Source: a virus
DNA: 43,310 nucleotides
Direction: 5' to 3' (one strand)
IMG/VR virus record: IMGVR_UViG_3300045972_000230
Coordinates: 1 to 43,310 of that record
Made by a program: the position numbers and the translations under genes. The notes beneath the pieces were generated by a model, which was not told the origin of the DNA, did no database searches, and worked only from the letters and a program-made list of their open reading frames with translations. Numbering within the stretch: the first letter of the stretch is position 1; the number at the start of each line of letters is the position of its first letter. Positions 24,283 through 32,466 of this stretch are shown piece by piece.

Positions 24283-25895
24283 CAGCGAGCCCTCCGGAAC
24301 GCGGCTTGCGCCTGGTACGGCGAGAGCGGCGCCGCGTGCCCGTGGTACGACTTGGCCGCCGTCGCGACGGGAGCGCCCGCGACGATCGCCGCGTACGCCG
24401 ATGGGGTCCACACCGCGAGCGCCACCGCGTCAGCGCGGTCGGGGGACCTCTCGAGAATCTTCCGGAGGTCGCTCTTGCCGGTCGCCTTCGCCTTGCCGTT
24501 GACGGTCTCTTCCCACTGCGGGGCGTGGAGCTCGCGCGCGAGCTTGGTATCCATCGGGACGGCCCCGCCGTCGCGGATCCACTCGTAGAGATTCCACCAC
24601 AGCTCATCACGAACGCGCTCGAACCGATCGCGGTTGCGCACCGCGCGCTCGCTCGCGCGCACGCCGCAGACCTCGAACCCGTGCTTTTCGGCCGCGCCGC
24701 GCAGCACGCCGTAGACGGTCCCGCCGATCGGGCCCTCGCGATCGAGCACGACGATCGGGAGGCCCGGCTCGCGCTCGTTCCGGTGCTCCGTCAGGATCTC
24801 GACCAGCTTCGCGAGGTGGCCCTCGTCGGTCAGCCCGCGGAAGACGTGCAGCTTGAGCACCTTCGAGCCGCGCCGCACCGCGAACGCGGACTCGTCGCCG
24901 GCGAGCCCGGGGCCCGCTGGGTCGACTCCGATGTGGAGCCGGCCCTCGTCCGCTGCGTCGGTCCAACGCTCCTCGGCTCGCTCGATCGCGTCGAGCGACA
25001 GGATCCGGCCCTCTTCGTTCGTGACGAACTCGCCCAGGACGCGGACCTTGTAGAGCGGGCCCGGAACAAACTCGCCCGTGCCCGCGTCGACCGCGCCCCA
25101 CTCGAGCCGCTTCTCGTCGATCCACTCGCGGCCCGCCAGGCCTGGGATCACCTCGCGCCCCTCGATGACGTTCGGCGTCTCCTCTGAGCTCACAGAGATC
25201 GTGTGGTAGAGGTGCGCCTTCGACGTGAACGCGGCGAAGAACTCGCCGTCCGTCCGCGTCGGGTTGCTCGTCATGACGACGCGCGCGCCGCCGGCCCGGT
25301 TGCCCTCGATGGCCTCGAAGATGTCGTCGCCGATACCTGATGCTTCGTCGAGTAGGTACAGGAGGTTGGAGCCGGAGATGCCGGCGACGGCTTCCGCTTC
25401 GCGAGCGGTGAATCCGACAACCTCACGGAAGTCGGGGGCCTTGAAGCCCGAGCGCGCGAGCCCGTGCATATCGCCGGGGATGGCGATCGAGGCCTTCGCG
25501 CGCAGCTTGCGCAGTTCGCGCCACAGGATCGCGTCGACCTGCCGCGACGTCACCGAGGACATCACGACGCGCGCGTCCGGGAACGAACAGAAGAACCAGA
25601 GCGCGGCGACTGCCAGCGTGTAAGACTTGCTGATCTTGTGGCCGCTCTTGATCGCGACGCGCTTGTGGTCGCGGATCGCGTTCAGGATCTCGACCTGCTT
25701 CGCCCAGAGCTGCACGCCAAGGACGTCGCGAGCGAACCCGCACGGGTCCTCCCGATACTTCGGCGACGGCCACGCGTGCGCGACGTCGCGCTGCGCGATC
25801 TCGTCCGCCATCTCCAGGAGCACAACCGCCGGAGAGCGATGACGCCTGGCCGGCGCTCGCCTCTTCGCGACCTCGGTTGCGGTCGACGTCGTCAC
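24282..25895 (-). CDS. terL: Terminase large subunit
   Basis: This 537-aa packaging motor has both expected domains. In the ATPase, VAIKSGHKISKS at 80-91 is the Walker A region; Ser replaces the usual Gly before Lys. Walker B is LLYLLDEASG with Asp183-Glu184, and VVMTSNPTR follows as coupling motif. In the RNase H-like nuclease, HIGVDPAGPG (Asp325), IVVLDREGPIGG (Asp385) and SPDRADAVALA (Asp486/Asp489) supply the acidic site. It cuts and translocates concatemeric DNA into proheads with the small subunit encoded just upstream. Confidence 0.93.
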   Translation of the reverse strand: MTTSTATEVAKRRAPARRHRSPAVVLLEMADEIAQRDVAHAWPSPKYREDPCGFARDVLGVQLWAKQVEILNAIRDHKRVAIKSGHKISKSYTLAVAALWFFCSFPDARVVMSSVTSRQVDAILWRELRKLRAKASIAIPGDMHGLARSGFKAPDFREVVGFTAREAEAVAGISGSNLLYLLDEASGIGDDIFEAIEGNRAGGARVVMTSNPTRTDGEFFAAFTSKAHLYHTISVSSEETPNVIEGREVIPGLAGREWIDEKRLEWGAVDAGTGEFVPGPLYKVRVLGEFVTNEEGRILSLDAIERAEERWTDAADEGRLHIGVDPAGPGLAGDESAFAVRRGSKVLKLHVFRGLTDEGHLAKLVEILTEHRNEREPGLPIVVLDREGPIGGTVYGVLRGAAEKHGFEVCGVRASERAVRNRDRFERVRDELWWNLYEWIRDGGAVPMDTKLARELHAPQWEETVNGKAKATGKSDLRKILERSPDRADAVALAVWTPSAYAAIVAGAPVATAAKSYHGHAAPLSPYQAQAAFRRAR

Positions 25896-25973
25896 GTAGG
25901 GAATGAATGCCCTACGCCTGCACTCTGCACACTTGTGAACGCCCTTGTTTTGGGCGCTTGTGGCCGTTACAAG

Positions 25974-26522
25974 CTACCGCTCCGCCTCCCCCTCGGTCCG
26001 CCGCAGTTCCGCCGCGAACCGCGCCGCCGCGTCGGGGTACGGCTCCAGCGCCGTCTTGATCGCCCGGTAGATCCTTGTCCAGTTCGGCGTGCGCATGAAC
26101 ATGGCCAGATCCATCCCGCCCTCCCCGCGCCGCTTCGCGATGATGTCGAGCGCCGTCATGCACTCGCGCCCGACCTTGCAGACCTCCGCCGGGGTCGCCA
26201 GCGGGTCGCGCACCACCTTGGCGTGCTGTTCCATCAGCGACGCCTCGATCTGCTCCATCTTGCCGATCGCCGACGACGGGAGCCGCTTCGGTAGCGGCTG
26301 AGCAATCGGAGCGACCGGGGCCGGCTCGGCCTCGACCTCCTCGTCCCACGACTCGACCGGGATCGAGTACGCCACGCGGAGCTCGCCGCGGCGCGTCTTG
26401 CTTGGCTTCGTGGCCCCCGAAAGCCACTGCTGTGCGGCTTGTTGAGTGCAGCCGAGCCGATCGGCGATCTCGCGCTGCGTCGTGCCGTTGCGGCGTAGGA
26501 GTAGCGCGCCCTTGTTCCTCAC
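25974..26522 (-). CDS. terS: Probable terminase small subunit (HTH)
   Basis: The start is GTG at 26522 (GTGA overlap) and gives 182 aa. The N-terminus is a clear helix-turn-helix (GTTQREIADRLGCTQQAAQQ, then WLSGATKPSKTRRGELR). A helical oligomerisation region follows (SSAIGKMEQIEASLMEQHAK, then EVCKVGRECMTALDIIAKRR) and a basic/acidic C-terminus. Position directly before terL and the layout fit a DNA-recognising small terminase. A plain XRE-type regulator is the alternative. The 78-bp gap after it holds a weak 5-bp hairpin (25940-25956). Confidence 0.7.
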   Translation of the reverse strand: MRNKGALLLRRNGTTQREIADRLGCTQQAAQQWLSGATKPSKTRRGELRVAYSIPVESWDEEVEAEPAPVAPIAQPLPKRLPSSAIGKMEQIEASLMEQHAKVVRDPLATPAEVCKVGRECMTALDIIAKRRGEGGMDLAMFMRTPNWTRIYRAIKTALEPYPDAAARFAAELRRTEGEAER

Positions 26523-27022
26523 GACTCAGCCCCCCACGCCGACGACGGGATCTGGAGCCGGCCCTCGAGCGACGCCGCGAGCTCCGCGTCGGGGACATCG
26601 GCGCCCGCCGCGATCCGCTTGAGCCTGGCGACGTCCAGGCCGCTCACCTTCGCGACGCGAGCCCACCCGCCCCGAGCAGCGAGCGCGGCGAGCGACACCG
26701 CGCCAGACGACTCCCGCACCTCCGCGGCCCCCTCGAGAGCCTCTGGCGGCGGCTCCGACCCCGGGAACACCAGCTCCGCCAGTCGCAGCACGTCCCGTAT
26801 GATGCACGTGAGCTCGGGATGGATGACCCCGTGCGCCCGTTCGAGCTGCCGACCGGAGCGAAGCCGTCGCATCGACTCGACCAGCAGCAGCCGGTGGATC
26901 TTGCGCCTCTCCGCCGGGCCGTCGACGTCGGACGCCGCGTTCAGGCTCTCCTGGTCGACCGGCCGCACGAGCCGCCCGTCTGACGGCGACGCGTCAGCTA
27001 CGCGTGTGGTGCGGACCTTCAT
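26519..27022 (-). CDS. HTH-containing protein upstream of terminase
   Basis: The 167-aa protein starts at ATG 27022, overlapping the HNH gene stop (ATGA), with AAGGGA upstream. Helical stretches occur near residues 40-85 (ERRKIHRLLLVESMRRLRSG, then LTCIIRDVLRLAELVFPG). The C-terminus (WARVAKVSGLDVARLKRIAA, then SLEGRLQIPSSAWGAE) reads like a Cro/C1-type HTH with the typical ending seen in this phage's other regulators. It may help the terminase choose DNA or act as a regulator. Confidence 0.65.
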   Translation of the reverse strand: MKVRTTRVADASPSDGRLVRPVDQESLNAASDVDGPAERRKIHRLLLVESMRRLRSGRQLERAHGVIHPELTCIIRDVLRLAELVFPGSEPPPEALEGAAEVRESSGAVSLAALAARGGWARVAKVSGLDVARLKRIAAGADVPDAELAASLEGRLQIPSSAWGAES

Positions 27023-27321
27023 CGGAGATCCCTTCCTCGCCGCCGAGCCGTCGCGTCCCACGGCCACGACCGCTTCCCGGGGTGCTGCAGCTTGTGACAG
27101 TAGCCGCAGAGCAGGAACACGTTGACGCGCACCGTCGCGAGCGGGTCGTCCACCCCGGTCCGAGCGATGGGCAGGATGTGGTGCGGCGAGAGTCGCTTCT
27201 CTCCGGCTTCCGGCGCGCTGCGTCCGCAGAACTCGCAGCGCTCCCCGCGCTCGAGACGCACGCCACGGCAAAACTTGAGGTACTCCGCAAACCTACCCAC
27301 GCGCGCCCACCTTTCCGGCAT
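27019..27321 (-). CDS. HNH endonuclease
   Basis: This HNH nuclease is 100 aa from ATG 27321; GTG 27333 would add four residues and neither start has a strong ribosome-binding site. In numbering from the GTG, CEFC (33-36) and CGYC (76-79) are the zinc-binding pairs. SPHHILPIARTG has the catalytic His51-His52, and VRVNVFLLCGYCHKLQH supplies Asn71 and His80/84. HNH proteins next to terminase genes assist cutting of packaging sites in many phages, often cos phages. It is the first gene after the repeat-rich gap, so it may start a late transcript. Confidence 0.88.
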   Translation of the reverse strand: MPERWARVGRFAEYLKFCRGVRLERGERCEFCGRSAPEAGEKRLSPHHILPIARTGVDDPLATVRVNVFLLCGYCHKLQHPGKRSWPWDATARRRGRDLR

Positions 27322-27333
27322 GATATTTTCCAC

Positions 27334-27626
27334 TTGTAAATTCTGCCACGGCGGAATCCGGGGCGGTCTCTTGAGTCCTATGGGTCACAGACTTCCCTAT
27401 ACTGTCAGACCCCGCCCCACCTGTGCGCACACGCGTACTGGGACGCCTACCTTTTGCCTACATCGGAAAAGGCCGTTCGTCCCAGTCCGTCCCAGTCGTC
27501 CCACCCAAACGGGCAAATTCCCAAATGCGCGTCCTGGGCTGTATGTCCCCCTCTGTCCTGTACTGAGATCCTCCCTAAGTTGAAAAGAGGTGGGACGTAC
27601 TGGGACGCTGGGACATGACCCTGTAA
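27334..27626. other. Non-coding gap with iteron-like TGGGAC motifs; candidate origin or promoter region
   Basis: This 293-bp gap between the VapE-like gene and the HNH gene has no credible gene and is visibly less GC-rich than its surroundings. TGGGAC or its complement occurs ten times between 27439 and 27680, the last three inside the end of the upstream gene. On the plus strand it starts at 27439, 27591, 27601, 27609, 27666 and 27675; as GTCCCA it starts at 27479, 27489, 27498 and 27643. Within clusters the spacing is 8-10 bases, close to one helical turn. Placement beside primase and helicase genes suggests a replication origin. A late promoter control region is the alternative. Confidence 0.55.
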
Positions 27627-29084
27627 TCATTGCGGTTCCTCCGTCCCACTCTCGTCGGCTGATACTGGGACGGCTGGGACGGCGCCTTGGTTGAGGCGCA
27701 CGTAATGCCACTCTCGACTACCCGTAGTCTGTCGCTTCCGGAACCAACCAAGCTGCGTCAAGCACCGTGCCACCCTCGTCTGCTCCCGCTGATTCCACCG
27801 ACCAATCGAGTTGCGTTCCTGTCCGTTCGCGTCGACCTCGTGGAAGATCAGGTCGCCAAGGATGTCGCCGACCGTGGTGCTCGTCCTCAAGCGGAGGTAG
27901 GCCGCGATCCGTCCCTGCCACTCGTCGGGGACGAAGCGGGCTGCCTGCTCAGGAGCCGTCAGTGCCTCGTCCAGCCACCATGGCGAGCCCCCCTCGTAAC
28001 GGTGGAGTGCCTCGGCCCAGAGTTGATCCCGGTCGCGGCGTAGCGCGGGGATGTTCACACGCCCCGTGACGATGGGATTGAAGCGCCGGCCGCCGGTCTC
28101 GTCCTGGAGGTACTGGCCGGCGTTCGTCGAGCCGGCGAAGGCGGTCTGTCGAGGCACGTCGATCGCGTGCTTGCCGTAGCTCGGTCGGTAGTGGTCCCTC
28201 CGCGATGACATGAACGCCTTGATGGTCTCGACGTCCGCCTTACCGAACGAGGCGAGCTCGCCGAGCTCGTAGAGCCACACGCCGGCAAGCCCCTGCATCC
28301 CGTCCTTCGCTCCGATGTCGAGCTTCGAATCGGCGAACCATTCCCCGGCGAGCACCTCGAGCGCCGTCGACTTGAATTTGCCCTGCTTCCCCTCGAGCAC
28401 GATGCACGTATCGAGCTTGCAGCCCGGCGCCATCACGCGCGCGACGCAGCCGATCAGGAACGCCGCGCCGACCGCGCACGCGTAAGGGGTGAGCTCGCCT
28501 CCGAGGTAGTTCGCTACGAACGTGTCGATTCGCTTCTCGCCGTCCCACACGATGCCCGTGAGGTAGTCGCGCACGGGATGGTAGGAGCAGGCCTCGGCCG
28601 CGACGAGAATGCCGGGCTCGAGCATCTTGCTCGCGAGGTGCATCGGGGGCATGCCGCAGATCCACGTGCGAGCGAACCAGTTCGCCAGGCGTGCGGTGTC
28701 GGCGTCGCTCCACGGGCCCGCCTTCAGGTCGGCCGGTGCGTCGAGACGATTCCACGGCGGAACGGTGCGCGCCTCGATCCTCAGGTGGAAGACGTTCAGC
28801 GCGACGACTCCGCGCCACGACGGGTGATGCTGGAGGATCGTGGCGACGTTCGCGGCGCACGCCCGGAGCGTGCACTTCTCTTCTCCGGAGCGGTCTGTCG
28901 TTCTCGTGACGATGAGCAGCTCGAGCAGCTCCGACTCCCAATCGAGGAGCGGGCGCCCCGCGGCGGGGGTCGCCTTTCTGCGTGCCTTCGCCGTGCCGAT
29001 CGCGATGACGTTGTCGGGGCCTTCGTCGTCGCCGAACGGCGGCAGATCGTCCGGAATCTCCGGGGTATCGTCGTCGGTCGTCAC
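27627..29084 (-). CDS. VapE/VirE-type P-loop protein, replicative helicase-like
   Basis: The start is GTG at 29084 with GGAGG upstream, overlapping the previous TGA (GTGA); the product is 485 aa. It matches the virulence-associated E family (PF05272): HPVRDYLTGIVWDGEKRIDT, Walker A in VLEGKQGKFKST (232-240), Walker B-like GVWLYELGELASF, and FAGSTNAGQYLQDETGGRRF. Such proteins serve as superfamily 3-type helicases paired with primases in phages and satellites. The primase-like gene is two genes upstream, and the iteron-like gap follows immediately. Confidence 0.88.
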   Translation of the reverse strand: MTTDDDTPEIPDDLPPFGDDEGPDNVIAIGTAKARRKATPAAGRPLLDWESELLELLIVTRTTDRSGEEKCTLRACAANVATILQHHPSWRGVVALNVFHLRIEARTVPPWNRLDAPADLKAGPWSDADTARLANWFARTWICGMPPMHLASKMLEPGILVAAEACSYHPVRDYLTGIVWDGEKRIDTFVANYLGGELTPYACAVGAAFLIGCVARVMAPGCKLDTCIVLEGKQGKFKSTALEVLAGEWFADSKLDIGAKDGMQGLAGVWLYELGELASFGKADVETIKAFMSSRRDHYRPSYGKHAIDVPRQTAFAGSTNAGQYLQDETGGRRFNPIVTGRVNIPALRRDRDQLWAEALHRYEGGSPWWLDEALTAPEQAARFVPDEWQGRIAAYLRLRTSTTVGDILGDLIFHEVDANGQERNSIGRWNQREQTRVARCLTQLGWFRKRQTTGSREWHYVRLNQGAVPAVPVSADESGTEEPQ

Positions 29085-29623
29085 GCGTTCACCTCCGGTG
29101 TCAGCCCACGATCCCGCCACCACGCCCGAAGCAGCCGCACCGCGTAGTCCGTCGAGCTGTCGAGCGAGCCGCAGAAGAAGACGGGGACGCGCCAATGCGT
29201 CGAGATCCGCGCCGCCGCGGCGAGCACGCTCGCCGGGGTCACGTCCGCGCGGTACTTGCGCGCGCGCACGTCCGCGATCGTCGCCTCGATGATGATGGCC
29301 GCGAAGGACATCAGCGAGAGCGCCTCGAGGAGCCTCGTGAAGCGCTCGCGCTCCCACGTGACGCAGCCGATAAAGTCGCCGATCTGCTTGCGGTCGATCG
29401 CGACCCGACGCTCGAACCCGACGACGGAGAGGTCGCCGAACGGGAGCTTTCCGACGACGATCGGGACGTCGAGCGGCACGGGGCCCACGATCTGCTCGCG
29501 CGTGTCGAGCGCCAGCGCGAAGACCTCAGGCCGGAGGGGATCGTAGACCGCTCGAACGCCGCCCCTCTGGCGGTCCACGCGCGCGAGCTCCGCCGCGGTC
29601 CGTGACGCGCGAGGCTTGCTCAT
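29081..29623 (-). CDS. ERCC4-type (XPF/Mus81-like) nuclease
   Basis: The start is ATG at 29623 (ATGA overlap); the product is 180 aa. The ERCC4 nuclease signature is legible: FALALDTREQ (Asp40, Arg42, Glu43), LPFGDLSVVGFERR (Asp64) and VAIDRKQIGDFIG (Asp77-Arg78-Lys79 where V-E-R-K is usual). AAIIIEATIADVR follows. These nucleases cut branched DNA. Here it is sandwiched between primase and helicase genes, so it probably resolves replication or recombination intermediates. Asp in place of Glu in the ERK motif and Leu in place of Tyr in GDY are small departures. Confidence 0.8.
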   Translation of the reverse strand: MSKPRASRTAAELARVDRQRGGVRAVYDPLRPEVFALALDTREQIVGPVPLDVPIVVGKLPFGDLSVVGFERRVAIDRKQIGDFIGCVTWERERFTRLLEALSLMSFAAIIIEATIADVRARKYRADVTPASVLAAAARISTHWRVPVFFCGSLDSSTDYAVRLLRAWWRDRGLTPEVNA

Positions 29624-29934
29624 CGCACGAACCTCGCGCGCAACCCCACGCCCGAACAAAGGTCTTGGGCCTTGGGCCGCGCTGCCCTCTTCCGCCCCCG
29701 CGCCGCTTTCCGCTCCTTCGCTGCAGCGTCACGACAGAGACCTCCGTTGAGGCAGTAATCCGTCGTTCGACCGACCGTCGGAGGCACCGGCTTTCCGCAG
29801 TACTTGCACGGAGGCCCGATCGAGGCCTGCTCTCGCGTCGAGAAGCCGCCGACGAGCACATGCCCAAGCGCCAGAAGATCGCGGTCTCCCTTCGGCACGC
29901 GGTCTGTTGGATTCGAAGCCTTCGGCTTGCTCAT
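29620..29934 (-). CDS. Small zinc-ribbon-like protein
   Basis: The 104-aa protein has its start and stop overlapping both neighbours (ATGA). The middle holds a Cys cluster (CKYCGKPVPPT, then DYCLNGGLCRDAAAKERK) in a C-x2-C-x13-C-x5-C pattern that should bind one zinc. A basic tail follows (ARGRKRAARPKAQ). The basic, zinc-containing character suggests nucleic-acid binding, in line with its place in the replication block. No family is recognised. Confidence 0.7.
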   Translation of the reverse strand: MSKPKASNPTDRVPKGDRDLLALGHVLVGGFSTREQASIGPPCKYCGKPVPPTVGRTTDYCLNGGLCRDAAAKERKAARGRKRAARPKAQDLCSGVGLRARFVR

Positions 29935-30812
29935 CGCGCGCGCTCCCTCTGCAGCAGGTCCCCGTCCGCCATCCGCCCGGCCGTCGCCGCTTGCTCAATT
30001 TTCCGACGCAAGGCCGCCTCACCCCACGGCGGGGAACACCGGCCGTTCCAGTCCCCCCAGAGCAGCGCGAACGCGTCCTCTGGCGAGAGCGAGAACGACC
30101 GCACGAGCCGCTGCGCAACGATGAACGTCGCAGCGTGCCCGCCCGATCCCGACACCGCGCCGGGGCACGTCGCGAGGTACGCGCGCGCGCGGTCGAACGC
30201 GGACGCGCCGCCGGTCGCGAGCGGACGCGGGGCGACCGGCGCGGGCCTCGCCGCCTCCTCCGCGATCCTGCGCGCCTCGGCCTGCAGGAGCGCGCCCTCG
30301 ACATGCACGGGAGCGCCGACGCCGACGTGCGAGACGAACGCGGCGCCCGGCGGGTGGGAGGGAAGGAACCAGAAGCGGCTCCCGTCGCTCGCAGCGCGAT
30401 CCACGACGAGCCCGCCGGCTTCGACCACGCCGACCACTGACGCATAGACGAGTCGATACTCCGCCGCGTTGACTGGCCTCGACAACGGGAGGAACACCCG
30501 CGCGCGCGGCTCCGCAGGCGTGGACGACCATGTAGAGTGCACGTATGCGGCACACGTGGCGAACTTCTCCCGAAGGCGCTCCCACGTCACGCCGTGGTCG
30601 AGGTCGAGCCCGACGGCCCAAACCCGCTCGACGTTCGCCAGGGCGCGGTGGTCCCCGGCGAACGTCGCGAGGGACAGCCCCGGCACCGACCCTTTGTCGA
30701 ACGCGACGCGGGGGATCGTGAGGCGCTCGATCAGCTTGCGCCACGTCGTCGAGACGCGCTTTCCGATCGGCCGCTCCTTCGACTCGAAATAGGTGAGGCC
30801 GATCGTCGTCAT
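29931..30812 (-). CDS. AEP-like primase with PriCT-like C-terminus
   Basis: The start is ATG at 30812 with GGAG upstream overlapping the DUF2303 stop; the product is 293 aa. The layout follows archaeo-eukaryotic-type phage primases: VWAVGLDLDHG (Asp70-x-Asp72), AAYVHSTWSSTP (His92) with RARVFLPLSRPV, and VVDRAASDGSRFWFLPS (Asp138 and Arg146 region). A PriCT-like end follows (SGSGGHAATFIVAQRLVRSF, then WGDWNGRCSPPWGEAALRRK). It should make primers for phage DNA synthesis with the VapE-like helicase. Calls rest on motif reading without an alignment. Confidence 0.75.
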   Translation of the reverse strand: MTTIGLTYFESKERPIGKRVSTTWRKLIERLTIPRVAFDKGSVPGLSLATFAGDHRALANVERVWAVGLDLDHGVTWERLREKFATCAAYVHSTWSSTPAEPRARVFLPLSRPVNAAEYRLVYASVVGVVEAGGLVVDRAASDGSRFWFLPSHPPGAAFVSHVGVGAPVHVEGALLQAEARRIAEEAARPAPVAPRPLATGGASAFDRARAYLATCPGAVSGSGGHAATFIVAQRLVRSFSLSPEDAFALLWGDWNGRCSPPWGEAALRRKIEQAATAGRMADGDLLQRERAR

Positions 30813-30817
30813 CGTCG

Positions 30818-31822
30818 CTACTCCGGCGAGCCGCGGAAGAGCGGGAGGTTCGTCTCCTTCGCCGCGCGCGCGCACGATTCGCCGAACGCGTGGTCGAACA
30901 CGCGATCCGCGCCATGCAGCTCGAAGAACCACGAGATCGCCTTCTCGCGGATCCGGTACCGAAGGCGCGCTGGGATCTGGTACGGCGCGCCGCCCTTGAA
31001 CACGGGGATCGCGAGGAGGAACGCGCCAGGCACGCGGATCGGCGCGCCAGCGTCGTCGGTATGCTGCGTCTGATAGGTCAGCTGCGCCTCGCCAGTCGCG
31101 AGGTTCGCCGAGTTGGTGACGAGCGAGCCGACGCGGACGGACAGCCCACGCGACAGCTCGAGCAACTTGGACGGCCCCGCGAGCGAGCAGCCGAGCCCGA
31201 GCGCGACGTCCGTAGCGTACGCGCCCGCGCCCCCGTTCGATGGCTCCGCCAGGTCGAGGAGGTGCGCCTCGATGAACTCCGCGAACGCCGCCTGATCCAG
31301 CTTGACGCCGTTCTGCGCCGTCCAGGCCTTCCACTCGTCGGAGAGCGGGAAGGCGTAGACGCCGCGGTGCTTCCCGAACCGGGGCGCGCCGATGACCTTG
31401 CGGACATCGATCTTCGCCGTCTCCGTCGCCGGGATGAACTCGAGCGCGTTCTTCTCGTGGTAGTCGAGTACCGACGTCAACGACGGGGCCGAGCGCGCCG
31501 AGCACGCGAAGAGCGCCGAACTGTCGTCCTTGAAGCGCTCCGCATGCGCGATGAACGAGTCGAGATCCTCGAGCCGCGCCGTCCCCTCGCGCCGGTCGGG
31601 CCGCTCCGCGTACGGGTCGAGGAACTGCTTGATCGGGTGCGCCTCGAGCCCGCTCTGGGTCGGGAGCACGAGGACGTTCACGCGCCGCCCGTTCGGGTCG
31701 ACCAGCTCCACCACCGTGGGCGCGACGTACCGCTCGACCAGCTCGACGACGTCGCGCAGGCGCTCGGGCCCGGCAACGTCGGCTAGCGCCACACCCTCGA
31801 CCGTGACGGGCTCGGCGCCCAT
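30818..31822 (-). CDS. DUF2303 (YfdQ-like) protein
   Basis: The 334-aa protein has its start overlapping the previous stop as TGATG. It matches the DUF2303 family known from E. coli prophage YfdQ: RLEDLDSFIAHAERFKDDSS, then SVLDYHEKN, GKHRGVYAFPLSDEWKAW, and AAFAEFIEAHLLDLAE, ending with AISWFFELHGADRVFDHAF. The biochemical role of the family is unknown. It commonly lies in early or replication regions, as here before the primase. Confidence 0.85.
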   Translation of the reverse strand: MGAEPVTVEGVALADVAGPERLRDVVELVERYVAPTVVELVDPNGRRVNVLVLPTQSGLEAHPIKQFLDPYAERPDRREGTARLEDLDSFIAHAERFKDDSSALFACSARSAPSLTSVLDYHEKNALEFIPATETAKIDVRKVIGAPRFGKHRGVYAFPLSDEWKAWTAQNGVKLDQAAFAEFIEAHLLDLAEPSNGGAGAYATDVALGLGCSLAGPSKLLELSRGLSVRVGSLVTNSANLATGEAQLTYQTQHTDDAGAPIRVPGAFLLAIPVFKGGAPYQIPARLRYRIREKAISWFFELHGADRVFDHAFGESCARAAKETNLPLFRGSPE

Positions 31823-32217
31823 CAGACGCTCCTCCCCTTGCGCGACGGCGCCTCGATCGTGATCGGGGCCGCGAGCGCCTCGACCTCACGGAGCGGGAGC
31901 CGCCCCTGTCGTGGGTTCTCCGCGGTCAGGTTGCCGCCCTTGGTCGCCCAGAAGAGCGTGTTAGCGCGCTTCGGTTTCGGGGTCTTGACCTTCACGTCGG
32001 CGCCTACGTCGACCGTGCCGTTGCGGCGCGCCGCGAGCGACAGGACGATCGTGATCGTGCCCTTCGCGTCCTGGCCCATCGCCTCGACTTGGTCGGTCAG
32101 GTCCGTCGTGAGCTTCTGCACTGCCTCGGAAAGCTCGGTATGCAGCCCGCCGTCGTCGATGTGCTGCAGCAGCACGCCGAACCCGCGCGGGCCCTCGGTC
32201 GTCTCGTCGTTCTTCAT
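31822..32217 (-). CDS. Hypothetical early protein
   Basis: The start is ATG at 32217 with AAGGAGA six bases upstream; an ATG at 32241 is less well placed. The product is 131 aa. An acidic helical segment (LHTELSEAVQKLTTDLTDQV) precedes a strand (KGTITIVLSLAARRNGTVDV) and a basic patch (KVKTPKPKRANTLFWA). It ends RKGRSV. It is coupled to DUF2303 by TGATG, and the two may act together. Confidence 0.7.
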   Translation of the reverse strand: MKNDETTEGPRGFGVLLQHIDDGGLHTELSEAVQKLTTDLTDQVEAMGQDAKGTITIVLSLAARRNGTVDVGADVKVKTPKPKRANTLFWATKGGNLTAENPRQGRLPLREVEALAAPITIEAPSRKGRSV

Positions 32218-32247
32218 GGTGGTCTCCTTCGGTTTCGTCACGTCACG

Positions 32248-32466
32248 TCACGCGCGACCGGGCGGTCGCTTCGGCAGAAGAGCCGGGTTGTCCAGCCACG
32301 CGGGCCGCGGGCCGGTCGCCTCGAGGAACGAGACGTCGACGGGTCGCGACAGGTGCCGCCGCGCGCGCTTGCTCGCGGTCCGGTCCGCCAGGCAGCCCGC
32401 GCACGCGTTGTGCCCCTCGGCTGACTCCGCGTTGCAGGCGTCCACCACGCACGGGGCCCGCGTCAC
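32248..32466 (-). CDS. Small Cys-cluster (zinc-binding) protein
   Basis: The start is GTG at 32466, overlapping the regulator's stop (GTGA); the product is 72 aa. It begins MTRAPCVVDACNAESAEGHN and continues ACAGCLADRTASKRARRHLS, giving C-x4-C and C-x2-C pairs followed by a basic helix, a small DNA-binding zinc-finger layout. It follows the HTH gene at the start of the minus convoy and may be a regulator. No family is recognised. Confidence 0.65.
   Translation of the reverse strand: MTRAPCVVDACNAESAEGHNACAGCLADRTASKRARRHLSRPVDVSFLEATGPRPAWLDNPALLPKRPPGRA

Noticed and set aside
24282-25895. Broken Walker A in the large terminase
   Set aside because: Ser replaces Gly before the catalytic Lys, but SGHKxSKS-type loops are, as far as I recall, tolerated in related terminases, and all other motifs are intact.
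25940-25956. Terminator hairpin between the small and large terminase genes
   Set aside because: The stem is only 5 bp with a 7-base loop and no T tract. Stopping transcription before terL would be unexpected.
29931-31889. 652-aa continuous minus frame joining the primase to upstream sequence
   Set aside because: The part before 30812 is an Arg-rich shadow of DUF2303. The ATG at 30812 has GGAG directly upstream.
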